DNA from: Arthrobacter sp. Soil736
Lineage (GTDB): Bacteria; Actinomycetota; Actinomycetes; Actinomycetales; Micrococcaceae
Reading direction: 5' to 3'
NCBI RefSeq assembly: GCF_001428005.1
Contig: NZ_LMSB01000012.1
Coordinates: forward strand, 240,389-304,388
DNA: 64,000 nucleotides
Position 1 is the stretch's first letter. Every line of letters starts with the position of its first letter. The notes under the pieces are model-generated. The model did not search any database. It was given only the letters and a program-made list of their open reading frames with translations, and was not told where the DNA came from. The translations under genes and the position numbers were made by a program. This document shows positions 34,423-42,730 of this stretch, piece after piece.

Positions 34423-34492
34423 CGCCGGCGCCGGTGAGCCCACCAGAGCCCGCCCGATGGCGCCGGCTTGGCTTCCGCCGGCAGGTTGCCGA

Positions 34493-35944
34493 TTACCAGG
34501 GGCTCGGCTTGTAATCCTTCAGGAACACGCCGTACTGGTCCTCGCCGCTTTCGCCCATGACGATCGGATCGTAAACGCGTGCGGCGCCGTCCACGAGGTC
34601 CAGGGGGGCGTGGAAGCCTTCCTCCATCAGCCGGACCTTGGTGTAATGCGGGCGTTCGTCGGTGATCCAGCCGGTGTCAACGGCCGTCATGAGTATGCCG
34701 TCCGTGTCCAGCATTTCCTGTGCGCTGGTCCGGGTCATCATGTTCAGCGCCGCCTTGGCCATGTTCGTGTGCGGGTGCCCCGGGCCTTTGTAGGCCCGGG
34801 AGAACTGCCCTTCCATGGCGGAGACGTTCACGATGTACTTCCGGCGTGCCGTGGAGCGCTTCATGGCGTCCCGAAGCCTGCTGACGAGAAGGAACGGCGC
34901 GGTGACGTTGCACAGCTGGACCTCGAGCATTTCCAGCGGGTCCACCTCGTCCAGCACCTGGGTCCAGCTGTTGATCGCGGCGACGTCCGGTACCAGCCCG
35001 CCGGCGTCGATGGCGGTTCCGGACGCGATGCGTTCCAGCGACGCCGAACCGGTGGACAGGGCCAGTGAGGTGATGGCATCGCCGGCGAGGACCGGGTGCT
35101 CGGTGACGCTGCTTGCGAGGGCCAGCGGGTGCTTGTCGTGGGCGTGGCCGAAGGTCACCAGCTCGGGTCCTCCGTTGGCGGCTTCGAGGGCCGCGGGCAA
35201 GGGCTCGTCCTCTGCGTCCACGAGGGGCTTGTAGGCGTTGCCCGAGCGGCGCACGGTCTGCGCAGCGTTATTGATGATGATGTCCAGCGGGCCGGCGGCG
35301 CTCACCGAATCGGTGAGGGCCATGACCTGCGACGGGTCACGGAGGTCGATGCCCACGATCTTCAGCCGGTGCAGCCAGTCGGCGCTGTCTTCCATGGCGG
35401 CGAAGCGGCGCGCGGCATCCTTCGGGAAGCGCGTCGTGATGGTGGTGTGGGCGCCGTCGCGCAGGAGCCGCAGCGCGATGTACATGCCGATCTTCGCGCG
35501 GCCGCCCGTGAGCAGTGCCCGGCGTCCGGTCAGGTCCGTCCGGGCGTCGCGCTTGGTGTGGCTGAACGCCGCACACTCCGGGCAGAGCTGGTGGTAAAAG
35601 GCGTCCACCTGCGTGTAGTGCTGCTTGCAGATGTAGCACGGCCTGGATCTGATCAGGTGGCCCGCGACCTTGCCGGTGGCTGACGGCGCGAGCTTGTTGC
35701 CGCGGGTCTCGTCGTCGATCCGGTCCGGTGCGGCCGTGGCCGTCTGGGCGATCACGGCGCGGTCCGATTCCGCAATCAGGTCCCGTTTGGTCACGCGCCG
35801 GTGCCGCTTGACGGCCTTGAACATTTTGCCCGTGGCTCGGCGTACCGAGACGTAGTCCGGGTGCTCCTCGTCGTAGACGTGGATGGTGTTAAGGACTTTA
35901 AGGCAGGCCTGAATCTCTTCAGGCGACAGATCGGAGGAGCTCAT
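34493..35944 (-). CDS. SDR-type oxidoreductase with N-terminal zinc-ribbon region
   Basis: This 483-residue protein has a basic N-terminus, a CYIC-x(15)-CPEC zinc-ribbon-like pair (about residues 102-124), then a Rossmann domain with TGGRAKIG (about 146-153) and NNAAQ (about 225). The usual Tyr-x-x-x-Lys becomes H-T-N-M-A-K (about 400), so the tyrosine is missing. Two-part proteins of this length are widespread but uncharacterised. The N-terminal part suggests nucleic-acid or protein binding. Monocistronic with a clear leaderless -10. Confidence 0.82.
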   Translation of the reverse strand: MSSSDLSPEEIQACLKVLNTIHVYDEEHPDYVSVRRATGKMFKAVKRHRRVTKRDLIAESDRAVIAQTATAAPDRIDDETRGNKLAPSATGKVAGHLIRSRPCYICKQHYTQVDAFYHQLCPECAAFSHTKRDARTDLTGRRALLTGGRAKIGMYIALRLLRDGAHTTITTRFPKDAARRFAAMEDSADWLHRLKIVGIDLRDPSQVMALTDSVSAAGPLDIIINNAAQTVRRSGNAYKPLVDAEDEPLPAALEAANGGPELVTFGHAHDKHPLALASSVTEHPVLAGDAITSLALSTGSASLERIASGTAIDAGGLVPDVAAINSWTQVLDEVDPLEMLEVQLCNVTAPFLLVSRLRDAMKRSTARRKYIVNVSAMEGQFSRAYKGPGHPHTNMAKAALNMMTRTSAQEMLDTDGILMTAVDTGWITDERPHYTKVRLMEEGFHAPLDLVDGAARVYDPIVMGESGEDQYGVFLKDYKPSPW

Positions 35945-35951
35945 TGATCTG

Positions 35952-35957
35952 ATTTTA
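35952..35957 (-). promoter_or_regulatory. Leaderless-type -10 for the zinc-ribbon SDR gene
   Basis: On the minus strand TAAAAT ends 7 bases before the ATG at 35944. Confidence 0.6.
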
Positions 35958-36008
35958 CAGCCTGCGGAGCATCAGGCCTGCCCATATAGCCTTACTGAAA
36001 CCGGGATC

Positions 36009-37430
36009 TCAGGAGCGGCTGTTGATGGTCTGCTGGGTGGGTGCTTCCACGCCGACGGCGGCAGCCCGGGCCTGGCCCGCCTGCGCCACAGACTCGCGCA
36101 CTCCGGGGAGGTTCTCGGTGGCGGCCTTCACTGAGTTGGGAACAAGGTGCAGGTTGGCGGCGGAGAGTGCCCGTTCGGCGTCGTCGGGCTCGGGGACGGC
36201 CTGGCCCTTCGACAGCACGGTGATCCCCGAATCCGTGACCTTGAAGCCGCGGGCGCGGTCGAGTTCCGCATCGAGTCCGATCGCGGCACCGGCGGGAACC
36301 TTGACGTTTTTGTCGATAATGGCCCGGTGGACCACGGCGCCCTCGCCGATCTGGACCTTGTCCATCAGCACCGAATCAACCACGCGGCTGGCCGTGCCGA
36401 CGTAGACGTCGTTGGAGAGGACGGAGCCTTCCACGATGCCGCCGGAGATGACCACGCCGCTGGCCACGATCGAGTCCAGGGCGCTGCCCACGGTGTTGTG
36501 CTCACCGCGCACGAACTTGGCGGGCGGGGAGATGCTCTGGCGCGTGTAGATGGGCCATTCGGAGTTGTACAGGTTGAAGACAGGCAGCGGCGAGATCAGG
36601 TCCATGTGGGCGTCGTAGAACGAGTCGATGGTGCCGACGTCGCGCCAGTACGTGCGGTCGCGTTCGGTGGATCCGGGGATGTCGTTGAGCGTGAAGTCGT
36701 AGACGCCGGCTTCGCCCTGGTTCACGAAGTAGGGGATGATGTCCCCGCCCATGTCGTGCTTGGTGTCCAGGCGTTCGGCGTCGACGTGCAGGGCGTCCAC
36801 CAGGGCGTCGGCGTTGAAGACGTAGTTGCCCATGGAGGCCAGGAACTGGGTCGGATCCGCGGCCAGCCCGGGCGTCGAGGACGGCTTTTCAACGAAGGCG
36901 GCAATCTTCTGGGGGTCTTCGGGGTCAACCTCGATCACGCCGAACTGGTTCGCCATGTTCAGTGGCTGGCGGACGGCTGCGACGGTTGCCTTGGCGCCGC
37001 TCTTGACGTGCTGTTCAACCATCTGGGCGAAGTCCATCCGGTACACGTGGTCCGCCCCGACCACGACGACGATGTCGGGGTTGGCGTCACGGATCAGGTT
37101 CAGGGACTGGTAGATGGCGTTGGCACTGCCGAGGAACCAGCTCTTGCCGACGCGCTGCTGTGCGGGAACCGAGGCCACATAGTTGCCGAGCTGGGTGGAC
37201 ATCCGCCAGGTCTCGGAAATGTGGCGGTCAAGGCTGTGGGACTTGTACTGCGTCAGGACCACGATCTGCAGGTAGCGGGAATTCACGAGGTTGGACAGCG
37301 CAAAGTCGATCAGCCGGTAGCTTCCCGCAAAGGGCACGCCGGGTTTGGCCCTGTCCGCCGTCAATGGCATGAGACGGTTTCCCTCGCCTCCGGCGAGGAC
37401 AATGGCCAGGACTTTCTTATTCAACGGCAT
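36009..37430 (-). CDS. glgC: Glucose-1-phosphate adenylyltransferase GlgC
   Basis: GlgC makes ADP-glucose for glycogen synthesis. The 473-residue product has the nucleotide-binding [11 protein letters not shown] (about residues 14-24), [14 protein letters not shown] (about 29-42), [12 protein letters not shown] (about 133-144) and the FVEKPSS motif (about 189). A left-handed beta-helix C-terminal domain follows. About 55 residues after the family end (from about 415) form an Ala-rich tail not found in typical GlgC of about 410 residues. It diverges from glgA; the two share the short 37431-37530 intergenic region. Confidence 0.94.
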   Translation of the reverse strand: MPLNKKVLAIVLAGGEGNRLMPLTADRAKPGVPFAGSYRLIDFALSNLVNSRYLQIVVLTQYKSHSLDRHISETWRMSTQLGNYVASVPAQQRVGKSWFLGSANAIYQSLNLIRDANPDIVVVVGADHVYRMDFAQMVEQHVKSGAKATVAAVRQPLNMANQFGVIEVDPEDPQKIAAFVEKPSSTPGLAADPTQFLASMGNYVFNADALVDALHVDAERLDTKHDMGGDIIPYFVNQGEAGVYDFTLNDIPGSTERDRTYWRDVGTIDSFYDAHMDLISPLPVFNLYNSEWPIYTRQSISPPAKFVRGEHNTVGSALDSIVASGVVISGGIVEGSVLSNDVYVGTASRVVDSVLMDKVQIGEGAVVHRAIIDKNVKVPAGAAIGLDAELDRARGFKVTDSGITVLSKGQAVPEPDDAERALSAANLHLVPNSVKAATENLPGVRESVAQAGQARAAAVGVEAPTQQTINSRS

Positions 37431-37517
37431 GTGGTCGCTCCTGTACGCCTTCGTATCTTCCCCAAAAGTCCGGCTCGCCCGGACTTCTTCACACTAGAAC
37501 AGTTCAACCGTAACGAC

Positions 37518-37523
37518 TACCTT
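37518..37523 (+). promoter_or_regulatory. Leaderless-type -10 for glgA
   Basis: TACCTT ends 7 bases before the GTG at 37531, supporting that start over the in-frame TTG at 37522, which lies inside the hexamer. Confidence 0.5.
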
Positions 37524-37530
37524 GGGTATC

Positions 37531-38724
37531 GTGCGAATAGACATTGTGACTAAAGAATTCCCGCCGGAGATTTATGGTGGCGCGGGCGTCCACGTAGCCG
37601 AGCTGAGCCGGGTCCTGGCCAAGCACGTCGACCTGCAGGTGCGTGCCTTTGGCGCGCCCCGGGACGCCGACTACCACGGGGCCACGGTGACGTCCTACTC
37701 CGTACCGGAGGATCTCGGGTCAGCGAACGCCGCGGTCCAGACGCTCGGGGTGGACCTGCGCATCGTTCCGGACATCGCCGGCGCGGACCTCGTCCATTCG
37801 CATACCTGGTACGCCAACATGGCCGGCCACCTGGCCTCGTTGCTGCACGGCATCCCGCACGTCCTGAGTGCCCACAGCCTGGAGCCGCTGCGCCCGTGGA
37901 AGGCCGAGCAGCTCGGCGGCGGCTATGCGCTGTCCTCCTGGGTGGAGAAAACGGCCTACGAGGCGGCCGCCGCCATCATCGCCGTCTCCGAAGGCATGCG
38001 CCAGGACATTCTGCGCAGCTACCCCGACGTGGACCCCGCCAAGGTCAAGGTGGTGCACAACGGCATCGACGTCAGCATGTGGAACCGCGATGAGAACCAC
38101 GACGCCGTGCGCGCCCTCGGCATCGACCCCGACCGCCCCAGCGTGGTGTTCGTGGGACGGAACACCCGGCAGAAGGGTGTTCCCTACCTCCTGCGGGCCG
38201 CCGCCAAGCTCCCCGAGGACGTCCAGCTGGTGCTGTGCCTCGGTGCGGCGGACACCCCCGAACTTGCCGCGGAGACTGCCCGGCTGATCGAAGAACTCCA
38301 GAGCCAGCGCAGCGGCGTGGTGCTGATTGAGCGGATGCTGCCACGCAACGAGCTCATCCAGGTCCTCAGCCACGCCACCGCCTTCGCGTGCCCGTCCATC
38401 TACGAACCGCTCGGCATCGTGAACCTCGAGGCCATGGCCTGCGGCGCCGCCGTGGTTGCCAGCGCCACCGGCGGCATCCCCGAGGTGGTCCAGCACGGCG
38501 AAACCGGGCTCCTCGTGGAGATTGAACAGGTCACCGACGGCACCGGCACCCCGCTGGATCCAGAAAAGTTCGTCAGCGAGTTTGCTGCTGCCCTTACCGA
38601 GGTGGTTTCTGACCCGGAGCGCGCCCGCGCCATGGGCGAGGCCGGCAGGCGCCGGGCCGAGGAGCACTTTTCCTGGGAATCCATCACCGAGACCACCCTC
38701 GACGTCTACCGCTCGGTACTGTAA
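37531..38724 (+). CDS. glgA: Glycogen synthase GlgA (actinobacterial GT4 type)
   Basis: This 397-residue GT4 glycosyltransferase belongs to the actinobacterial glycogen synthase / GlgM-like group that uses ADP-glucose. Motifs are EFPPEIYGGAGVHVAEL (about residues 8-24), HSHTWYANMAG (about 91), a GT-B hinge, and the E-x7-E nucleotide-sugar site in PSIYEPLGIVNLEAMA (about 289-304). The divergent glgC supplies the substrate. In some actinobacteria the homologue makes maltose-1-phosphate; sequence alone does not separate the two. GTG 37531 gives the conserved MRIDIVTKEFPP start. Confidence 0.92.
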   Translation: MRIDIVTKEFPPEIYGGAGVHVAELSRVLAKHVDLQVRAFGAPRDADYHGATVTSYSVPEDLGSANAAVQTLGVDLRIVPDIAGADLVHSHTWYANMAGHLASLLHGIPHVLSAHSLEPLRPWKAEQLGGGYALSSWVEKTAYEAAAAIIAVSEGMRQDILRSYPDVDPAKVKVVHNGIDVSMWNRDENHDAVRALGIDPDRPSVVFVGRNTRQKGVPYLLRAAAKLPEDVQLVLCLGAADTPELAAETARLIEELQSQRSGVVLIERMLPRNELIQVLSHATAFACPSIYEPLGIVNLEAMACGAAVVASATGGIPEVVQHGETGLLVEIEQVTDGTGTPLDPEKFVSEFAAALTEVVSDPERARAMGEAGRRRAEEHFSWESITETTLDVYRSVL

Positions 38725-38743
38725 CGCGAGGCGTTCTTGACCT

Positions 38744-38776
38744 TCCTGGAATGTTGCGAACCGCAGCATTCCAGGA
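38744..38776 (+). promoter_or_regulatory. Hairpin overlapping the PPTase Shine-Dalgarno
   Basis: TCCTGGAATG (38744-38753) pairs perfectly with CATTCCAGGA (38767-38776); the stem can extend inward through TGC/GCA and outward by wobble pairs. The right arm runs into GGAGGGAAGGG, the likely ribosome-binding site of the PPTase gene (start 38790). It could terminate glgA or mask that site. Confidence 0.65.
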
Positions 38777-38789
38777 GGGAAGGGTATTG

Positions 38790-39446
38790 ATGCTGCAGGT
38801 TCGCGCTTTTCAGCTGAGTAACGTCGATGTCGGACGTAGTTCGATCCTGGACCCCGCTGAACTCACTCGAGCCGCGCTATTCAGTGATGAACTCCCGCGT
38901 CGGCGTTTTCTGGCTGGCCGATTAGTGCAGCGCCATTTTGCGGCAGAGCTTCTTGGGCTCGCAGATGATCGGCTGGAGATCGATTATCACTGCCCTGTGT
39001 GTGGCCAAGGTCCCTGGCTGAACCACGGACGGCCGGGATATACGGTGGAAGGCCGTCCCGTTCCGCTTGTGCTGAGCCTGTCGCGGTGCGGAGACTGGGC
39101 AGTTGTCGCCGGGCAGCTAGATGCCGACCTCACCGGAGCGGTCGGGGTCGATATTGAAGATGAATCGTCCACGGCCTTTGAGGGTTTCGACGCAGAACTG
39201 CTGACTGATGGGGAACGACGCCTCACACTAAACACTCCCGAGCACAGTCGTCCCCGGTTGAGGGCGCAACTGTGGACTCGGAAGGAAGCCCTCCTGAAGG
39301 CACTCGGAACTGGACTGGCGCGGGAGCCAAACAGCATTGATGTCGTTGCTGATCCTCGCGTCCGCAGCATGGCTCCGGAGCCACTCGGCCTTCCGGCGGA
39401 TCTGGCAGTGGCCGTCGCCTGGCTTGCAGTGCCACCGCTCCGCTGA
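38790..39446 (+). CDS. 4'-phosphopantetheinyl transferase (Sfp-type)
   Basis: This 218-residue protein transfers the phosphopantetheine arm of CoA to a carrier-protein serine. The Sfp-type motifs are GVDIEDE (about residues 119-125) and W-T-R-K-E-A-L-L-K-A-L-G (about 163-174), where Asp, Glu and Lys bind magnesium and CoA. The N-terminal R-R-R-F-L-A-G-R block and the H-C-P-V-C-G-Q-G-P segment are also typical. ATG 38790 is chosen because GGAGGGAAGGG lies about 6 bases upstream, although the frame opens at 38751. The likely client is the carrier domain of the NRPS-like protein at the end of the island. Confidence 0.9.
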   Translation: MLQVRAFQLSNVDVGRSSILDPAELTRAALFSDELPRRRFLAGRLVQRHFAAELLGLADDRLEIDYHCPVCGQGPWLNHGRPGYTVEGRPVPLVLSLSRCGDWAVVAGQLDADLTGAVGVDIEDESSTAFEGFDAELLTDGERRLTLNTPEHSRPRLRAQLWTRKEALLKALGTGLAREPNSIDVVADPRVRSMAPEPLGLPADLAVAVAWLAVPPLR

Positions 39447-39597
39447 GGCGGTCCTAGGGCGCCTCGACGTCCGGGTACCTCCGCAGGCTGCCCAGTAGGT
39501 GCCCAATGACGGCGGCGAGGAAACCGCCGTCGGACGTCCTGCGATTCACTTTTCTCCTGAAAATCCAACACTGTGGCGGACAGAAGCCGGCAGCCAC

Positions 39598-39626
39598 TTG
39601 ATTGCTTGCCGCAACGAACTTAAGCT
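39598..39626 (+). promoter_or_regulatory. Sigma-70-like promoter inside the island
   Basis: TTGATT (39598-39603), a 17-base spacer and TAAGCT (39621-39626) form a good sigma-70-like promoter about 107 bases before the aminotransferase start at 39733. It would drive aminotransferase, aspartokinase and NRPS genes. Confidence 0.5.
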
Positions 39627-39732
39627 GGACTCGTCGGAAAGAGTCGGCTGGGAGCTGTTCCGGAGACACCATGCCGTAGTGGATGCGCTGGGCGTCCGTG
39701 GGATTTTAGTCCCGAAGGAAGATGACCTAGTG

Positions 39733-41004
39733 ATGGACATATTCGACGCCATCGAATCCGAAGTTCGATTCTATTGCCGCAGCTGGGATGTCGTTTTCGA
39801 GCGGGCGGCCGGCAGCACCCTCTACAGCGAAGATGGCAGGGAGTATCTGGACTTTTTCTCCGGGGCCGGGGCGCTGAACTACGGACACAACAACCCGGTG
39901 CTGCTGCGGCCACTCGTGGAATATCTGCTCTCCGGTTCCATCGTTCATTCACTCGATATGAAGACGGTAGCCAAACGGCGGTTTTTGGAAACCTTCCAAG
40001 AGTTGATACTCAAACCCAGAGATCTGAACTACAAAGTGATGTTTCCGGGACCTACGGGGACGAACTCCGTGGAAGCGGCCTTGAAGCTGGCCCGTAAGAC
40101 CACAGGTCGGCACACTGTCGTCAGCTTCACCAATGCATTCCACGGCATGACTCTCGGCGCTTTGGCCGTCACGGGCAATTCGATGAAACGGCAAGGGGCA
40201 GGGATTCCTTTGACGAACACCGTCAGCGTGCCCTACGACGGATTCTTGGACGGCGAGGCGTCGGATTTTCTGTGGCTCCAACGCGCCCTGGAGGACACCG
40301 GCTCCGGGCTCGACAAGCCGGCCGCCGTGATTGTCGAAACTGTTCAGGGTGAGGGTGGCCTCAGGGCGGCACGCGAATCCTGGCTGAGGAGGCTGTCGGA
40401 GATCTGCCATGAGCATGGCATTTTGCTCATCGTTGACGATGTGCAAGCTGGCTGCGGACGGACAGGAACATTCTTCAGTTTTGAGGCCGCCGGCATTGTT
40501 CCCGATATCGTCTGCCTTTCGAAGTCCATTTCGGGCTTCGGGCTTCCTTTGGCTCTTGTTCTCTTCAAGCCGGAGCTGGATATCTGGAAGCCCGGCGAGC
40601 ACAACGGAACTTTCCGGGGACACAATCCCGCCTTCGTAACGGGAACTGCGGCCCTGGAGAATTTCTGGCAGGACAGGAATCTTGAGTTGAAGGTTGCGGG
40701 GCTCGGGGCACAGCTGCATGAAGGGCTCACACAAATCGCCTCCGCCACTGAAGGAGCCAGGGTCCGGGGTCGGGGTCTGCTGGCAGGTATCTTCTATCCT
40801 GACCCGAGTGCGGCTGGAAAGATTGCTGCTGAATCCTTCTCCCGGGGTCTGTTGGTGGAAACGTCGGGGCCAAACGGCGAAGTAGTCAAAACCATGCCCG
40901 CGCTGACTATCAGCGCCGAGGACATGCGGAAGGGACTGGAGATTTTGGCAGGCGCCGCGGCGGCCGTCATCGGTGAACCAGTCGTGTGGAGATCTGTGGC
41001 CTGA
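39733..41004 (+). CDS. Diaminobutyrate--2-oxoglutarate aminotransferase (EctB-like)
   Basis: This 423-residue class III PLP aminotransferase closely follows EctB, including the opening [18 protein letters not shown] and the block [16 protein letters not shown] (about residues 39-54). The PLP lysine lies in SKSISGFG (about 262). EctB converts L-aspartate semialdehyde and glutamate to L-2,4-diaminobutyrate. Without ectA or ectC here, the product more likely feeds the NRPS-like enzyme. ATG 39733 matches the EctB N-terminus and usual length; the frame is open to 39499, but the extra 78 residues are unlike the family and contain the proposed promoter. Confidence 0.88.
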   Translation: MDIFDAIESEVRFYCRSWDVVFERAAGSTLYSEDGREYLDFFSGAGALNYGHNNPVLLRPLVEYLLSGSIVHSLDMKTVAKRRFLETFQELILKPRDLNYKVMFPGPTGTNSVEAALKLARKTTGRHTVVSFTNAFHGMTLGALAVTGNSMKRQGAGIPLTNTVSVPYDGFLDGEASDFLWLQRALEDTGSGLDKPAAVIVETVQGEGGLRAARESWLRRLSEICHEHGILLIVDDVQAGCGRTGTFFSFEAAGIVPDIVCLSKSISGFGLPLALVLFKPELDIWKPGEHNGTFRGHNPAFVTGTAALENFWQDRNLELKVAGLGAQLHEGLTQIASATEGARVRGRGLLAGIFYPDPSAAGKIAAESFSRGLLVETSGPNGEVVKTMPALTISAEDMRKGLEILAGAAAAVIGEPVVWRSVA

Positions 41005-41078
41005 GATCCCAAGGAAGTGACTCGGTGCCGGTAGCGAATTCGGCAGCGCAGCCGTAAGTGAGGCGAGGCCGATCTAAG

Positions 41079-42596
41079 ATGGGTGAATTTGAACGAGTAT
41101 TGGATGACCGGTTCCGGCTACGGGACGTAAGCACGCAGACCCCCCGGCGCATTCGGCACATGATGAACACGCCGCCGTCTGACTCGTTGTCTGCAGTGGC
41201 GGGTCGGGCGATCGTTCCGGGGCTTATTGTACAAAAATTCGGCGGCTCGTCTGTTGCGGATGCGGCGGGAATCCGCCGTGCCGCCGAGCGGATATCCAAA
41301 GCGCGGCAGGCAGGATATCAGGTAGTTGTTGTGGTATCCGCTATGGGCGACACTACCGACGAGCTGTGCGACCTAGCCGCTGAAGTTTCCGCTCGGCCGC
41401 GTCCCGAAGATCTGGATGGCCTTCTGAGCACCGGGGAGCTCGTGTCATCGGCGCTTCTGGCCATCGCATTAGCGGATCTTGGCGAGGCGCCCTGCACGTT
41501 CACCGGGAGCAAAGCGGGCCTCATAACGGACGACATTTACGGCAAGGCGCACATTATCGACGTGAAACCCTTCCGCGTCCGCGCTTGCCTGAACGGCGGC
41601 GGGATCCCGATCGTGGCGGGGTTCCAGGGCCGAACGGAAAAGGGCAGGAGGGTCACCACCCTTGGACGTGGCGGTTCGGACCTGACCGCGGTGGCGCTTG
41701 CGGCGGCACTCGGCGCAGGCATCTGTGAAATATACACCGACGTGAAGGGCGTTTACACTGCCGACCCCCGTGTAGTTCCGACAGCTCGGAAGATCGCTGT
41801 CCTTTCGAGCGAGGAGATGCTTGAGTTCGCTGCCGGCGGAAGCAAGGTGCTCCAGCTGCGGTGTGTCGAGTATGCCCGCAGATTCGGTATTCCGATTCAC
41901 GTGAGGTCCTCGTTCGTGCCGGATATGGGTACGCTGATTCTTCCCGGACTCGATCGCAATCCTTTTCGAAAGCCCGTTAGGGAGCAGCCAGTTATCAGTG
42001 AGGTCGTGAGCGCCAACACGGCTGCGCAAATTACAGTTGTGGGGATTCCCGATGAACCGGACAAGGTAGGCGACGTGTTCATCCGCCTTTCGCGGTCGGA
42101 AATAGATGCCCAGATAATCGGCCACAGTACTCCGGAACCCATTGCCAGGCGTTCCGACGTTGCCTTCACAGTTCCTGCTTCTCAATCCATCTCTGCACTA
42201 GCCGTGCTGCATGCGGCTCAAGCGGCCATAGGATTCCAAGAAATACGGCACAACGATCATGTCGGCAAGGTGTCGCTCGAAGGCTTGGGCATGCGGTCCT
42301 CACCCGAAGTCTTTTCCAAATTCTTCAAGGCGCTTTCAACGGCGGGAATCGACCTCGATCTTGTCGAAATATCGGAAACCCGTGTTGGGGCCATCACTAG
42401 AGCCGAGCAACTGGAGAAAGCCGCCGAGGCAGTCAGACTCGCGTTTGGCCTGGTTTCAGCTGGCGGGGCCGTGACGGGGGACCGGTTGAGCCGGAGGCCG
42501 CGGCACCCTGACGGCTTGTCGCCCGAGGATAGTCCTCATTGGAGCATTCAAAGCCAGTATTCGTCGTCCGGGACGGCGGTACTGGGGCGTAGATAG
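41079..42596 (+). CDS. Aspartokinase (secondary, cluster-associated)
   Basis: This roughly 505-residue protein phosphorylates L-aspartate, the first step toward aspartate semialdehyde. Kinase motifs are VQKFGGSSV (about residues 47-55), SAMGDTTDEL (about 87) and TLGRGGSDLTAVALA (about 195-209). Two ACT domains follow (about 310-460). It exceeds the usual ~420 residues by an N-terminal tail of about 45 and a C-terminal tail of about 45, both non-conserved. ATG 41079 has AGGCGAGG upstream; GTG 41058 and ATG 41161 are alternatives. Next to an EctB-like enzyme it probably supplies diaminobutyrate, perhaps escaping lysine/threonine feedback; that escape is inference. Confidence 0.88.
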   Translation: MGEFERVLDDRFRLRDVSTQTPRRIRHMMNTPPSDSLSAVAGRAIVPGLIVQKFGGSSVADAAGIRRAAERISKARQAGYQVVVVVSAMGDTTDELCDLAAEVSARPRPEDLDGLLSTGELVSSALLAIALADLGEAPCTFTGSKAGLITDDIYGKAHIIDVKPFRVRACLNGGGIPIVAGFQGRTEKGRRVTTLGRGGSDLTAVALAAALGAGICEIYTDVKGVYTADPRVVPTARKIAVLSSEEMLEFAAGGSKVLQLRCVEYARRFGIPIHVRSSFVPDMGTLILPGLDRNPFRKPVREQPVISEVVSANTAAQITVVGIPDEPDKVGDVFIRLSRSEIDAQIIGHSTPEPIARRSDVAFTVPASQSISALAVLHAAQAAIGFQEIRHNDHVGKVSLEGLGMRSSPEVFSKFFKALSTAGIDLDLVEISETRVGAITRAEQLEKAAEAVRLAFGLVSAGGAVTGDRLSRRPRHPDGLSPEDSPHWSIQSQYSSSGTAVLGRR

Positions 42597-42730
42597 TCGA
42601 TCGCCAGCTATATGAATAGGACCATCCAACGGCGCAGCCTGTGGCAACGAAGCAAACGATGTCGACGCCGCCGAAAGCCGTGAAGAGGCATTGCCACACA
42701 GACAAACGTGAACTGAAAGAGAGAAATCAC

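Noticed and set aside
39733..41004. Ectoine biosynthesis locus
   Set aside because: Only the EctB-type aminotransferase and an aspartokinase are present. There is no ectA acetyltransferase, ectC synthase or ectD, and the neighbour is a carrier-linked synthetase.
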